Assembly: GCA_024280295.1 (NCBI GenBank)
Contig: JAJRQK010000006.1
Coordinates: 62,001-126,000, forward strand
DNA length: 64,000 bases
Direction of reading: 5' to 3'
Source: Bacteroidota bacterium
Lineage (GTDB): Bacteria; Bacteroidota; Bacteroidia; Flavobacteriales_D; Crocinitomicaceae
The notes below the pieces were generated by a model. That model saw only the letters and a program-made list of their open reading frames with translations. It made no database searches and was not told the DNA's origin. A program made the position numbers and the translations under genes. Below, in pieces: positions 16,405 through 26,619 of the stretch; within the stretch, counting starts at the first letter, position 1, and every line of letters begins with the position of its first letter.

Positions 16405-19400
16405 TTAAAAGAACGCCCGAACCTCCATTCCTCCAGAATGAATCGCACGATTATCTTCTGATTTACGCCCGTTGTATTGAATTGAAAGTTGCAAGTTTTT
16501 CGAAATTGTTCGCTGATACCCAACGTTCCATGTGTAATTCACACCGGGCTTTAACGCTTCCAACATTTCGAATCCAAGCGCCGAATTTGGATCGCCAGAG
16601 TAATCAATGAGGACAGTTTTAAGCCCTCCGATTAAACTCCCTTTCTGGGCTTGATTGAATTTAAAGGTGGCACCAAGCTCTTTCACTTTTGCAATTTCTC
16701 CACCGAGAAGGGCATCATTTTCTTTAACCGAATAGCGACCATCAAGTGTGATTCTAAATGTTGTTGATGGCTGATAGATCAAACTTGGCTCGATGAAGTA
16801 ATAATCGAGGGCATAATTTCGACCTGTCGTGTAATCCGCTTCAGATTCTTTTTCTCCAATTTTAGCCGAAGCTTCGATGGTAAACTTCTTTTTAATATTC
16901 CAGCGAACACTTACTTCTTGAAAACGATTTATGCGAGAATCAAATCCTGTTGCTAAGAGTGATTTACTTCTGCTTTCCTGGACGATATATTGAGCTCCAA
17001 TCACACTGGAAGTTCTATTAAAGTAAACAGTATTTCTCAAATTAGAACCTGTCGAGATCAGATTTGTATCCTCAATTGCTGTGAAAAATGGGTTGAATGC
17101 TTCACTTCCCTTAAAGTAGTCAGTTTTTCTTCGAATTCTGACTCTAGCTTGATCTGAAAATCGTGTCATAAACTTCAAAAAGCCTTTTTTCGTTCCCCAG
17201 ACACGTTCGGGTCGCCAATAAAGAGATTGATTAAATTCATTGGAATACGTTTTTACATATTCATTACTTGGAGTAAACACACGAATATAACTTGCCTGAT
17301 CAACAAATTGGGCAATTTCAAACTCATTCAAATCCTTGATCCCGTCACCATTGTAATCAATCCAAGTATAGACCCCTTGACCCGCATTGACCTCTATATA
17401 AATAAATTCTCGTTTGAGTTCCAATCCAGAACCAACTTCGTAAAATGTATTGATACTCAAGGCACCATTTAAAATCCTCGCTTGATAATCCACTCGCCCT
17501 AGCAAGGTGTTTTCTGGAGTTTGATTAAGTAAAGTTACATCCTCGATAACTAATTCACGGTAGCTTGTAATAAAGTTGAGTTTATGATTTTTCCACTCAG
17601 TGATATTCAATTCTGCACCAATGGATCTTGCCTTAGCAGCACGTGTCAATGATGTACTATCTGATCGATCATCGATTCGCTCGCGGTAGAAAATTTTGTA
17701 CTCATTCTTGATTGAATCACTGTTTGCAATGTAAAATTGATAGTCGAAAAACTGATAACTTGCTGGTTCTAGGAAGGTAGATTTAAATTTATTCAATTCG
17801 TGATCGTCGCGATATCCGAGTCGAAACCATCCTAGCTGTTGTGAAACATCAATTCGATGACGAACATATTCATTTGCTTGTTCTGCTTTACTGGAAAGAT
17901 AACTCCCATCCCATGTTGCTGCAAATCCCTTCTGTTTCCAACGTCCATTACTAAATGCTCTTAACCCCTCATAATCTCCTCCGATAATGTATTGTTGTCC
18001 CGAAAAATTGATGTTTCCATATTTCCTATTCATAAAGTTCGCGCCCAATCTGGATGACACTTCATTGCCCACATATCCCTTGTTTCGTGTGTTCCAATCA
18101 CGGTTAAATTCTACCGATCGGTAATTCTCTATTGGATTAAAATTTCGATCGCGAGCTTCAATTTGCATGGTTGTCCTCAATGTCCATTTAGGAAGACTGT
18201 CTTTTGAAAGTGGAAGATCACCTATCAATCGAGCCATCGTTCCAAAGCTTTCATCGTCACCTGAATCGGCTCGTGAAAAAGTATTCAAATCGTTTTTAGA
18301 ATAGGCAACCTCTGTTTCTAATCGAAGATTTTTTGTTAGTTGAAATTTAACTCCAGCAGTTACCATTTGCCGTTGTTTGGGAGTGGTTATTGTTCGTGAT
18401 GCGTCATAATCTCCTTGACTTATTCCTAAAATTGGTGCAACCCACTGGTAAACTTTACCCAATGCATTAAAATGGCTAAATTTATAATCTCCCTTGTTCG
18501 CTCCTACAAATTGAAAAGTTGCACGATATAACGCAGAATCTGGGTGTACCGAGTAGACAAGGATGGAATCATACCCTAGAGAATCAATCAGTTTATAAAT
18601 GTTTTGATTATCAAAAAACCCGATAGAATCAATACTTGATGTTCTTGCTAGATCCAATGTATCTCCAATTTGAGAAAGCAGCGTTTTCTGGCTAATTGAT
18701 AATGGCTGCTGAAGTGTTTGATTTCGTGCATCCTGCTCTGAATAACCGTTGATCCAAAACTCCATACGTTTGCCTTTATAGGTCGTAGAAGTCTGCATTA
18801 CTGATCGTGCATAATTTTGATCTGAGTATTGAAACTCAACAACAATTCTGGAATCTTTGGTGATTTGGTGTCGAGAAGTAAATGTAACCTCAGCAGTATT
18901 GTAGTCAATCACGTAATCGAATGACTGTCCACGCTCCAGCTCTTTCCCATCGAGAAAAACACGTTCTGTTCCCGATAAAACAATGATGAATGGTTCGTTT
19001 TGTGCGCCTCTCAATCGATACGGACCTTGATTCCCTTCAACGCCTTGGATAATTTGACGCTGAAACTTACCACGAGATAACGCACCACTTGCTTGGGTTT
19101 TCCAAACGCGACTTGTGTCAGTTGTCCATTGATAATTGACCGTTAACCCTTGCGCTCTTTTCTTGTAAGTTAAGAAATGCCCTTTTGGTTTATAGATCCA
19201 AAAATCTCCTGCAACCATGTTAAAACGATCATTGTAAACTTGAATAAACACTTGATCAAATTCGCGCAATTTGTTCGTGTTTCCGTCTGGTTGTATTGGC
19301 AAGTTATCATCGGAAACCGAAGCTAACAATTTTAGGTTTGGAGCGATTTGCCCTGACAATTCGAGATTCAACGTCGAATTAACACCTAAGTCTTGATTGT

Positions 19401-19842
19401 TTCCAAAGGAAATTCCGCGTGAAATACTCCCTTCTTTATTTAGGCCAGGACCCCCAAATAAATCTGAGGTAATCGAAGGAGTGCTGATCAGAAATCGATC
19501 TCTAATTCCCTTATCACGTGTGTAGATAACACTCGTATCTCGCATCGCATAAGTTTGAGATAAATTCATGGGTAAAACACGGTATTCTAGCCTAATTGAG
19601 TCCGCACATTTTTCATTTAAAACCAAAATCGCACTTGAATAGTTGAGTTGATAATCCTCTGATGATATAAGCCTTGTTCCGCAGTAAATCTTAAACGAAT
19701 TTGGGTAAATGGATAGCGTGTCGATGCGCATCGTATCTGAACTCACAACGGTTTTTTGCCTTAAACTAGAGTATTGCGACCATCCGACAGACGGAAGGAG
19801 AACCGCAAGTAATAGTATAACTCGATTGTGAAAAACACGCAT
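16405..19842 (-). CDS. Giant outer-membrane protein, SprA-like in its N-terminal region
   Basis: A 1145-residue secreted protein: a signal peptide (MRVFHNRVILLLAVLLPSVG, cleavage after WSQ at about 23), then a long beta-rich sequence ending in aromatic F, as outer-membrane barrels do. The segment LNKEGSISRGISFGNNQDLG, then NLELSGQIAPNLKLLASVSD and QPDGNTNKLREFDQVFIQ, resembles the repeated plug/barrel unit of SprA, the T9SS translocon. SprA itself is about twice as long, so this is a related but distinct Bacteroidota family. The open frame extends two codons upstream to a GTG at 19848; the ATG at 19842 fits the signal peptide better. The role is unknown; surface assembly is an inference. Confidence 0.75.
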   Translation of the reverse strand: MRVFHNRVILLLAVLLPSVGWSQYSSLRQKTVVSSDTMRIDTLSIYPNSFKIYCGTRLISSEDYQLNYSSAILVLNEKCADSIRLEYRVLPMNLSQTYAMRDTSVIYTRDKGIRDRFLISTPSITSDLFGGPGLNKEGSISRGISFGNNQDLGVNSTLNLELSGQIAPNLKLLASVSDDNLPIQPDGNTNKLREFDQVFIQVYNDRFNMVAGDFWIYKPKGHFLTYKKRAQGLTVNYQWTTDTSRVWKTQASGALSRGKFQRQIIQGVEGNQGPYRLRGAQNEPFIIVLSGTERVFLDGKELERGQSFDYVIDYNTAEVTFTSRHQITKDSRIVVEFQYSDQNYARSVMQTSTTYKGKRMEFWINGYSEQDARNQTLQQPLSISQKTLLSQIGDTLDLARTSSIDSIGFFDNQNIYKLIDSLGYDSILVYSVHPDSALYRATFQFVGANKGDYKFSHFNALGKVYQWVAPILGISQGDYDASRTITTPKQRQMVTAGVKFQLTKNLRLETEVAYSKNDLNTFSRADSGDDESFGTMARLIGDLPLSKDSLPKWTLRTTMQIEARDRNFNPIENYRSVEFNRDWNTRNKGYVGNEVSSRLGANFMNRKYGNINFSGQQYIIGGDYEGLRAFSNGRWKQKGFAATWDGSYLSSKAEQANEYVRHRIDVSQQLGWFRLGYRDDHELNKFKSTFLEPASYQFFDYQFYIANSDSIKNEYKIFYRERIDDRSDSTSLTRAAKARSIGAELNITEWKNHKLNFITSYRELVIEDVTLLNQTPENTLLGRVDYQARILNGALSINTFYEVGSGLELKREFIYIEVNAGQGVYTWIDYNGDGIKDLNEFEIAQFVDQASYIRVFTPSNEYVKTYSNEFNQSLYWRPERVWGTKKGFLKFMTRFSDQARVRIRRKTDYFKGSEAFNPFFTAIEDTNLISTGSNLRNTVYFNRTSSVIGAQYIVQESRSKSLLATGFDSRINRFQEVSVRWNIKKKFTIEASAKIGEKESEADYTTGRNYALDYYFIEPSLIYQPSTTFRITLDGRYSVKENDALLGGEIAKVKELGATFKFNQAQKGSLIGGLKTVLIDYSGDPNSALGFEMLEALKPGVNYTWNVGYQRTISKNLQLSIQYNGRKSEDNRAIHSGGMEVRAFF

Positions 19843-19951
19843 TAACACGAATGTACAACGTTCAAAGGAGAAAAATCGTGTTTGATGAGTTCATTAAATG
19901 TTGAGATAATGCAAAGAAGGTTAAAATGACGCTTATCCATTGAAAATGATG

Positions 19952-19959
19952 TAGTTTTG
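19952..19959 (+). promoter_or_regulatory. -7 promoter element of the NlpC/P60 gene
   Basis: TAGTTTTG, an exact TAnnTTTG match, is followed by only four bases before the ATG at 19964. As with ftsX, this predicts a nearly leaderless transcript. Confidence 0.5.
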
Positions 19960-19963
19960 AAGT

Positions 19964-20431
19964 ATGAAAATCATTCTTTTATTCGCAATCATTTTGTTCT
20001 CGACGCAGTCATTCAGTCAAGATCTTTTACAGTCACGTGCGGATTCATTAGTTTCGGTTGCAGAATCACAATTGGGAGTCCCTTATGTTTGGGCAACTTC
20101 TAGTCCGAATAAAAGTTTTGATTGTTCAGGATTTACATCTTACGTATATGGCTCATTTGACATCACAGATTGTAGAAGCTCTAAGGGATATGGCTCACTC
20201 GGAGATAAAGTCAATTTAAAAGAGGCCCGTAAAGGAGACTGCATCTTATTTGCAGGAACCACACCTGGAAGCAAGACGATTGGTCATATTGGAATTGTAA
20301 TTCAGAATGATAACGAAGGGCTAAAATTTATCCACTGTTCCAGTTCGAAAAAACATTTTGGCGTAGTTGTCACAGATTACTATTCTTCTGGCTACCCGAA
20401 GCGATTTTTGGAGGTGCGTAGGTTGTTTTAG
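19964..20431 (+). CDS. NlpC/P60 family cell-wall hydrolase
   Basis: A 155-residue secreted papain-like peptidase, expected to cut peptide stems of peptidoglycan. A signal peptide (1-19) ends in SQSFSQD-type sequence. The catalytic cysteine is C54 in FDCSGFTSYV, the histidine H108 in IGHIGIVI, and the third polar residue probably H124 in FIHCSSSKK. The domain occupies almost the whole mature protein, with no extra SH3 or LysM domain. It stands alone between two minus-strand genes. Confidence 0.92.
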   Translation: MKIILLFAIILFSTQSFSQDLLQSRADSLVSVAESQLGVPYVWATSSPNKSFDCSGFTSYVYGSFDITDCRSSKGYGSLGDKVNLKEARKGDCILFAGTTPGSKTIGHIGIVIQNDNEGLKFIHCSSSKKHFGVVVTDYYSSGYPKRFLEVRRLF

Positions 20432-20493
20432 CAATTGACAACAGGTGTACTCTAATCCCTTTCTATCCTAACACTATCTTTGGTAGTCGAACA

Positions 20494-21525
20494 TTAAGTA
20501 GTTTTTCTTTTTCGATAAAGTCGCATACTTGGTTCTTCAATAAATCTGTTGACAAAGAATGCCAGTAGAATTGCAACCAACGCTGAAATAATAACACCTA
20601 GTCTATAGTCAATACCGCATTCTGTTTCCAAGTAGGGAATAATCAAATGGATCCCTAAAAATTGATGAATCAAATAGAGTGAGTATGAAACTTTCCCTAA
20701 GAAAAGAGTCACTGGGTTAACAATCAATTTCAACCTATTTCGTACGAAAAGAATGAAAACGCCAAAGTAAATCGTTGTTGTTAACACATACTGAAGAACA
20801 TCAATGAAATACTTAGATGGTTCGATATTATCAAAAATTAATAGAGCTGTGATATAGCACATTAGGATTGCAATTACTGTTCTCCATCTTCCCTCTCCAA
20901 TATAAATTTTATAAAACAGCATTCCTGCAACAAAAAATGGAAGCCGGTTAATAATCTGAATCCAAATCTCAGACTTCCTAAATAACCAAGTAAACATTTC
21001 AGGGCTAATCGGTTGGATAATTAATTCATTGATTAATACTAAACTCATAAGAACCATCAGTGTGACGATTAAATAGTTCAACTTTTTTATCCACATGGCT
21101 ATTGCTACCAAAAAATAAAATTGCATTTCAACTAGCATTGTCCAATACGAACCATCCAATGAGGGAATGTCGAAATATCTTTGAAGCATTGTTAAGTTTA
21201 CAAAGTATCGGGAAGGAGGCACATCAACAAGTAATGGGTTATTGTTGACATTAAGATACATCAACACCCACGTAAAGGTCACAATCACCCAATAGACAGG
21301 GAAGAGTCTGAAAAATCGTCTGCGTATAAAATCAAATGGTCGATCTATTTTTTGTGCTGACATGAAAATTACAAATCCACTAATAATGAAAAATAAATCA
21401 ACACCCGTAACACCGAGTTCCCATCCATAAGATGAAATGTCACGGTGCATCGTATAATGGAAACCAACAACTAATAGAGCTGCTATTCCCCTCAATGCAT
21501 CAAGTTCTTGTAATCTTTTTTTCAC
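20494..21525 (-). CDS. Acyltransferase family 3 (OafA-like) membrane protein
   Basis: A 343-residue integral membrane acyltransferase with about ten helices. The N-terminus has the family motif ELDALRGIAALLVVGFHY, including the conserved R and H, followed by GVDLFFIISGFVIF. Such proteins O-acylate surface polysaccharides or lipids. The C-terminal RFIEEPSMRLYRK is also typical. The acceptor is not inferable. It is a single gene, with no sugar biosynthesis genes next to it. Confidence 0.9.
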   Translation of the reverse strand: MKKRLQELDALRGIAALLVVGFHYTMHRDISSYGWELGVTGVDLFFIISGFVIFMSAQKIDRPFDFIRRRFFRLFPVYWVIVTFTWVLMYLNVNNNPLLVDVPPSRYFVNLTMLQRYFDIPSLDGSYWTMLVEMQFYFLVAIAMWIKKLNYLIVTLMVLMSLVLINELIIQPISPEMFTWLFRKSEIWIQIINRLPFFVAGMLFYKIYIGEGRWRTVIAILMCYITALLIFDNIEPSKYFIDVLQYVLTTTIYFGVFILFVRNRLKLIVNPVTLFLGKVSYSLYLIHQFLGIHLIIPYLETECGIDYRLGVIISALVAILLAFFVNRFIEEPSMRLYRKRKTT

Positions 21526-22040
21526 GGAACACGTTAAGACAGTAATGTACTAATTTTGAAAATTAGTGCCAGTTTTGAGCTGTAATGAATCATTCATAGG
21601 ACTTTGTTTACCCGTTTAATTTCAAAAATAATTCGAATAACAAAAGGTGTTTTGGAATGTAAATATAGTAGAACGAGGGCATACACCGCGACAGATAAAA
21701 CTATCGGTGCTGACTTATATCTTTTTCAATTTTTAGGTGAACTTTGATCTCAGTATTAAGAGAAACGATAAACTATAATAGACAGCAGGTACAGATTCTA
21801 CCCAAATAGCTGTGCCAGATGAGGTTACAAGTGCAAAAACCAGCATTAAATTTATATTCCACGGTTAACTGAAAGCGCACACATTTGAAATAATCTATTG
21901 ATGTTCATGCTAGAGTCTTAAAAAAGACTTAGCGTGATTAAGTTCTAAGCGGCTGCAAAAATAGTGATTTATTCACGACCAAATTCTAGTTAAAAAACGT
22001 TAAGCATCTCAGGTGTAAGCTCCTTTGACTTAAATTCGTT
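21526..22040. other. 515-base gap with a possible membrane-protein remnant
   Basis: There is no confident gene. On the minus strand a 37-codon frame (ATG 21846 to TAA 21733) reads as a hydrophobic, transporter-like fragment (FALVTSSGTAIWVESVPAVY) ending in a basic tail. It could be the C-terminal relic of a polytopic membrane protein, or chance. The rest is AT-rich with no repeat or RNA structure that I recognise. Confidence 0.3.
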
Positions 22041-22046
22041 TTGATC

Positions 22047-23660
22047 ATGAAGCAAATTCGCGTCCATTTTATACTAATTGTAGTTATCATCGCGATGTTG
22101 GCTTTGCTCGTAATTCAAGCCTTTCAAACTGCTCAAATCTATGATCGGAAATCGGAAGAGTTCAAAGATCGATTCTCTACAACACTGGATCGAATTGCAT
22201 TACGTCATGAAAAAGCAGATGATTTAAAACGCTATATGCATGTCATGGACAAGGATTTTAGCGGGAAGTACAAAGATATCCTCAAGGAGGAGTTTGGGAA
22301 CATGCTCGCCACTAGAGAAGAAATCTCCATTCAAGATACGGCAATTTACAACGATGGTAAATTTGAGGATTATCTGATTATTCGAGGAAAAACGTATGAC
22401 TCAATCTCTGGGTTAAGTGCCGAACAAACGGTCCTCGCCCGCGATGTTCGGAAATTGCGTGATTTACTTCGAAACGGAAATCAAACTGTTCACCAAGATT
22501 CTATTAACCTCACAATTCAACTAGATCAACGTGTAGTGCAGCAAATATTCAAGAAAGCACACTTCGTAAATGAGATGATGATTGATGCATTTAGAAATAA
22601 TGTGTATGAAGATCCTGCAGATCGACTTGATTTAGGGTTCTTGGATTCTATCTTGAAAATTGAAATGAAGGGTGTTGATTTACCATCGAGTTTCGAGTTT
22701 ATGATTACAGACGAGTACGATCAACCCATAGATTTTAAGTATACTCCCAAACGTTACTCTGCAAAACTTGACACATCAAAAACACACCGTGCACTTTTGT
22801 TTCCGAGCAATTCTTTGGATAACGACCTATACATTCACTTAAGCTTCCCGAAACAGAATTCTTATGTCATCAAGGAGATGTGGGGTCCTCTTACTGTTAA
22901 CTTCATTCTATTTATTTTCATCATTATGGCAATGATTTATATGTTTCGAACGATTCTTACACAGAAGAAACTTTCTGAACTGAAGAGTGATTTCATTTCG
23001 AACATGACACACGAATTTAAAACTCCTATTTCCACGATATCATTAGCATGTCAAGCGATGAATGACACCGACATGGTTGGTACCGAAACATCCTCAACTT
23101 CACCTTATGTTAAAATGATAGATGATGAGAATAAACGTCTTGGAACACTTGTGGAGCGTATCTTACAAAGTGCAATTCTCGATCGAGGTGAACTAAATTT
23201 GAGAAAGGAAGAAGTCTTACTAAACGAAATCATTAACGATGTTGTTCATCGTGCAAAATTCAGATTGTCAGATGTTGGAGGGTTGATTGAACTTCACATG
23301 CCTTCTGAGTTAATTTCAATTCAAGCGGATAAACTGCATGTAACGAACTTAGTCTCAAATCTTATAGATAATGCAATTAAGTACAGCAAGGGTAAATCAA
23401 AAATTGATGTAACACTCACACAGACTAGTAATAGAATCAAAATTAGAGTGGAAGATGAGGGAATCGGAATTAAAAAAGAGCACTTGAATAAAATATTTGA
23501 CAAATTATATCGTATTCCAACCGGTAATGTTCACAACGTGAAGGGTTTTGGACTTGGCTTAAGTTATGTAAAAGCCATAGCAGATCTTCACGGATGGAGT
23601 ATTCATGTTAAAAGTAAACATGGCGTTGGATCAGAATTTACCATTGAAATAATCAATTAG
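22047..23660 (+). CDS. Sensor histidine kinase (RprX-like)
   Basis: A 537-residue membrane kinase. It has TM1 (about 8-26), an extracytoplasmic sensor region (about 30-280), TM2 (about 287-303), a HisKA domain with phospho-acceptor H322 in SNMTHEFKTPIS, and a HATPase domain with the N box (NLIDNAIKYS), G1 (DEGIGI) and G2 (GFGLGLSYV) motifs. The start at 22047 is an ATG; a TTG two codons earlier is less likely. It is followed by its response regulator after 1 base. The pair resembles RprX/RprY of Bacteroides. The stimulus is unknown. Confidence 0.92.
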   Translation: MKQIRVHFILIVVIIAMLALLVIQAFQTAQIYDRKSEEFKDRFSTTLDRIALRHEKADDLKRYMHVMDKDFSGKYKDILKEEFGNMLATREEISIQDTAIYNDGKFEDYLIIRGKTYDSISGLSAEQTVLARDVRKLRDLLRNGNQTVHQDSINLTIQLDQRVVQQIFKKAHFVNEMMIDAFRNNVYEDPADRLDLGFLDSILKIEMKGVDLPSSFEFMITDEYDQPIDFKYTPKRYSAKLDTSKTHRALLFPSNSLDNDLYIHLSFPKQNSYVIKEMWGPLTVNFILFIFIIMAMIYMFRTILTQKKLSELKSDFISNMTHEFKTPISTISLACQAMNDTDMVGTETSSTSPYVKMIDDENKRLGTLVERILQSAILDRGELNLRKEEVLLNEIINDVVHRAKFRLSDVGGLIELHMPSELISIQADKLHVTNLVSNLIDNAIKYSKGKSKIDVTLTQTSNRIKIRVEDEGIGIKKEHLNKIFDKLYRIPTGNVHNVKGFGLGLSYVKAIADLHGWSIHVKSKHGVGSEFTIEIIN

Positions 23661-23661
23661 T

Positions 23662-24360
23662 ATGAAAAAGGAAGCTTCACTATTACTTGCAGAGGACGAT
23701 ATCAATCTCGGACAATTGCTTCAAACATTTTTACGCTCGAAAGGATTTGATGTAACATTAGCGCAAAATGGTAAAATCGCATTGGAGAAATTCCACGCCG
23801 GTTCCTTCGATTTTTGCATTTTCGATGTTATGATGCCAGAAATGGACGGATTCACGCTTGCGAAAGAGATTAGAGAGGTAGATAAAAAAGTTCCGATCTT
23901 ATTCCTTTCGGCCAAATCGATGAAAGAGGATAAATTGGAAGGATTCGCAATTGGTGCTGATGATTATTTATCGAAACCATTTGTAATGGAAGAATTATTG
24001 GCTAGAATTAATGCTATTATGCGCCGGATTGAAGTTCCCGAAAGTCAAGAAGAGGGGATTCGTTATATCGGAAAGATTAAGTATGAACCAGAAATGCGGT
24101 TATTGCATCTTAATGATGATGTGAAGAAATTGACTACAAAAGAAAATCAATTGTTATCGCTTTTGGTGAAGAATCAAAATGACATTCTTGATCGACATGC
24201 GGCACTAAGAGCAATTTGGGGCGATGATAATTATTTCAACGGTAGATCTATGGATGTGTATATCGCAAAATTACGGAAAGCACTGAAGCAGGACGAAGAC
24301 ATTGAAATAATGAATGTTCACGGAAAGGGTTTCAAATTGATTGTGAAAGAGACAAGTTGA
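23662..24360 (+). CDS. OmpR-family response regulator (RprY-like)
   Basis: A 232-residue regulator. The receiver domain (about 6-120) has acidic D12-D13, phospho-acceptor D55 in FDVMMPEMDGF and K106 in DYLSKPF. The C-terminal winged helix (about 135-230) includes LTTKENQLLSLLVKNQN and NGRSMDVYIAKLRKALK, and ends VHGKGFKLIV. It begins one base after the kinase gene. Target genes cannot be read from the sequence. Confidence 0.95.
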   Translation: MKKEASLLLAEDDINLGQLLQTFLRSKGFDVTLAQNGKIALEKFHAGSFDFCIFDVMMPEMDGFTLAKEIREVDKKVPILFLSAKSMKEDKLEGFAIGADDYLSKPFVMEELLARINAIMRRIEVPESQEEGIRYIGKIKYEPEMRLLHLNDDVKKLTTKENQLLSLLVKNQNDILDRHAALRAIWGDDNYFNGRSMDVYIAKLRKALKQDEDIEIMNVHGKGFKLIVKETS

Positions 24361-24411
24361 GTTCACTGAGATGATTCCGAGAATTAATCTTTCTAACTCC
24401 TAAGAAATTCC

Positions 24412-24419
24412 TATTTTTG
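24412..24419 (+). promoter_or_regulatory. -7 promoter element before the FkbM gene
   Basis: TATTTTTG, an exact TAnnTTTG match, ends 13 bases before the GTG start at 24433. It separates the methyltransferase-flippase pair from the two-component genes. Confidence 0.55.
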
Positions 24420-24432
24420 CCGCTCGAACGCG

Positions 24433-25161
24433 GTGAAAAATTTGATCAAATACATATTGCAAAAATTTCTGGGTTTTCAGAAGTATCTTTTCGTATTTTC
24501 GAAATATAAAATCCGTACGCTCAAAAATGACTCAAAGGAAAATCACTTCTTTCATTTCCTACAACTGATGAAGGATAGCAATGGATTAGTCCTTGATATA
24601 GGTGCAAATATTGGCATCATGACTGTTCACTTGGCACAAAAACTCCCAGGTTGTACAATTCACGCTTTCGAACCAATGCCTGATAACTGTACCGTCTTCA
24701 AAAGAATTATTGCAAAATATGACTTGACAAATGTCGCCTTCCATGAAATAGCCTTAGGTGAAACATCGGGAAGTGTAAAAATGATCCTTCCAACGAAGGG
24801 TGGTGCTAAAATGCAAGGATTAAGTCACGTAAAACATGATTCAATCACTGAATGGAACGATGGAATCGAAATTGAAACACCAATTGAAACATTAGACAAC
24901 CTATTTGGTGAAGAGCCTATTCAAGGAATAAAAATGGATGTCGAAAACTTCGAGTATTTTGTTTTAAAAGGAGGATTGACTATCCTCAAAAAGGATCTTC
25001 CTGTGATCTACACGGAACTTTGGGATAATAACAATCGCCAAAAGTGTTTCCAACTTCTTGGAGAATTAGGTTATTCAACGTACGTTGTGATTGAAAATAA
25101 ACACGTTCCTTTGGATTCTGCGAAACATCAAATGCAAAACTTTATCTTTATCGCGAATTAA
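24433..25161 (+). CDS. FkbM family SAM-dependent methyltransferase
   Basis: A 242-residue methyltransferase. The SAM-binding motif I is LVLDIGANIGIMTVHLA near 53-69, followed by HAFEPMPDN (acidic motif II). Further FkbM features are IKMDVENFEYFVLKGG and the C-terminal VIYTELWDN. FkbM enzymes usually O-methylate sugars or secondary metabolites. The start is GTG, chosen because it gives a full N-terminus and sits 13 bases after a promoter element. The flippase gene follows 27 bases later, suggesting a shared role in surface glycans. Confidence 0.88.
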   Translation: MKNLIKYILQKFLGFQKYLFVFSKYKIRTLKNDSKENHFFHFLQLMKDSNGLVLDIGANIGIMTVHLAQKLPGCTIHAFEPMPDNCTVFKRIIAKYDLTNVAFHEIALGETSGSVKMILPTKGGAKMQGLSHVKHDSITEWNDGIEIETPIETLDNLFGEEPIQGIKMDVENFEYFVLKGGLTILKKDLPVIYTELWDNNNRQKCFQLLGELGYSTYVVIENKHVPLDSAKHQMQNFIFIAN

Positions 25162-25188
25162 TTTCTTGTTTTCGCGTTAAGAAGTCAC

Positions 25189-26619
25189 ATGCAACGAAAA
25201 TTTCTTTCTGGACTTGTCCTCATGTTGGTACTAAATCTGCTGATTAAGCCTTTGGCAATCTTTGGAATTGACGCTGAAATTCAAAATCGTGTTGGCGAAA
25301 GCTATGGGACTTACTTTTCTCTTTTGAGTTTTTCTTTCCTGTTTAACATCCTAATGGATTTTGGGATTAATAATTTCACAACGAAACGTATTGCTCAACA
25401 ACCAGAAGTGGCGATTTCTTACTTGGGAAGGATGCTTGTCTTTCGTTTCGTGCTTTTTATATTCTATGCTATTGTCACCTTTTCCATCGCATTAATTCTC
25501 GATTGGGATAGCTATGAATTGTACTTACTCACATTTTTGGTGTTTAATCAGTTCTTAGTAACATTAATTACCTATGCCAGAAGTCATTTCGCTGGATTAC
25601 TCCAATTCAAAACTGAAGCTTTACTGAGTATTTTAGATCGCTTCTTGCTAATACTAATTTGTGGCGCACTATTATACATGCCAATTTCGGGTGAAATTTT
25701 CAAGATCGAGTGGTTTATTTGGATACAAACACTTTGCTACGGGATAACAGTGATCGTTGCGTTTATTCTTCTGCTTAAGAAGATCGGTCGGCCTAAGCTC
25801 GCATTTCGCCCAGTGTTTTCTTATGCCGTTATTCGCAAAAGTATGCCCTATGCACTCTTGATTCTGTTGATGATGATTTACACACGTATGGATTCTGTCA
25901 TGATTGAACGCATGCACTGGGACGGAAAAGCACAAACTGGATACTATGCGCAAGGGTTTCGGTTGTTTGATGCTCTCTTCATGTTTGCAATGATCTTTTC
26001 GGGTCTCCTCTACCCGCTTTTCTCAAAAATGTTGGCTGCGAATGAAAGTATCAAGCTATTACTTGGATCGGCAACAAAATTGCTTATTGGAGGTACAATT
26101 GCTCTAGCGATAATCGCTTGTTTTAATAGTGAACTCATCCTTGGGTGGATTTATGACAATAACATTTACGAAAGTGAGAAAGCATTTCAAATGCTTATGG
26201 TCGGATTTGTTGGAATGAGTGTGAATTTGATTTTCGGTACGCTTTTAACTGCGGATGGATCCTTGAAATTTCTAAACATACTATCGGCAGTTGGAATTTT
26301 GGTCAATATCGGAATGAATGCATACCTGATTCCGAAATACGGTGCAACTGGTGCAGCTTTTGCCACACTGGTTACTCAATGCAGCGTCTCATTGACTCAA
26401 GTCGTCTATTGCGTTTATCGTTATGCACTGTTGCCATCGATCATTCAAATTGCTCAGTTTATTGGGTACGTACTCTCTGTTTTCGCATTGTGTTATTTTA
26501 TCGAAATTGAAACAATTTGGGTCTTCCTAGCAATTTGTACGACTTCTTTCTTCGGATTAATTGCCTTTAGATTAATTGACCTTAAGCAGTTAAAATTGAT
26601 TTTTAGTCAGAAAGGATAA
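25189..26619 (+). CDS. Polysaccharide flippase (Wzx/MATE-like)
   Basis: A 476-residue integral membrane protein with 12-14 helices, of the oligosaccharidyl-lipid flippase type. N-terminal LVLMLVLNLLIKPLAIFGID and the central TRMDSVMIERM with TGYYAQGFRLFDAL are characteristic of Bacteroidota Wzx-like proteins. It would move lipid-linked oligosaccharides across the inner membrane. Only an FkbM methyltransferase is beside it; glycosyltransferases and a polymerase are not in this locus, so its substrate is unknown. Confidence 0.88.
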   Translation: MQRKFLSGLVLMLVLNLLIKPLAIFGIDAEIQNRVGESYGTYFSLLSFSFLFNILMDFGINNFTTKRIAQQPEVAISYLGRMLVFRFVLFIFYAIVTFSIALILDWDSYELYLLTFLVFNQFLVTLITYARSHFAGLLQFKTEALLSILDRFLLILICGALLYMPISGEIFKIEWFIWIQTLCYGITVIVAFILLLKKIGRPKLAFRPVFSYAVIRKSMPYALLILLMMIYTRMDSVMIERMHWDGKAQTGYYAQGFRLFDALFMFAMIFSGLLYPLFSKMLAANESIKLLLGSATKLLIGGTIALAIIACFNSELILGWIYDNNIYESEKAFQMLMVGFVGMSVNLIFGTLLTADGSLKFLNILSAVGILVNIGMNAYLIPKYGATGAAFATLVTQCSVSLTQVVYCVYRYALLPSIIQIAQFIGYVLSVFALCYFIEIETIWVFLAICTTSFFGLIAFRLIDLKQLKLIFSQKG

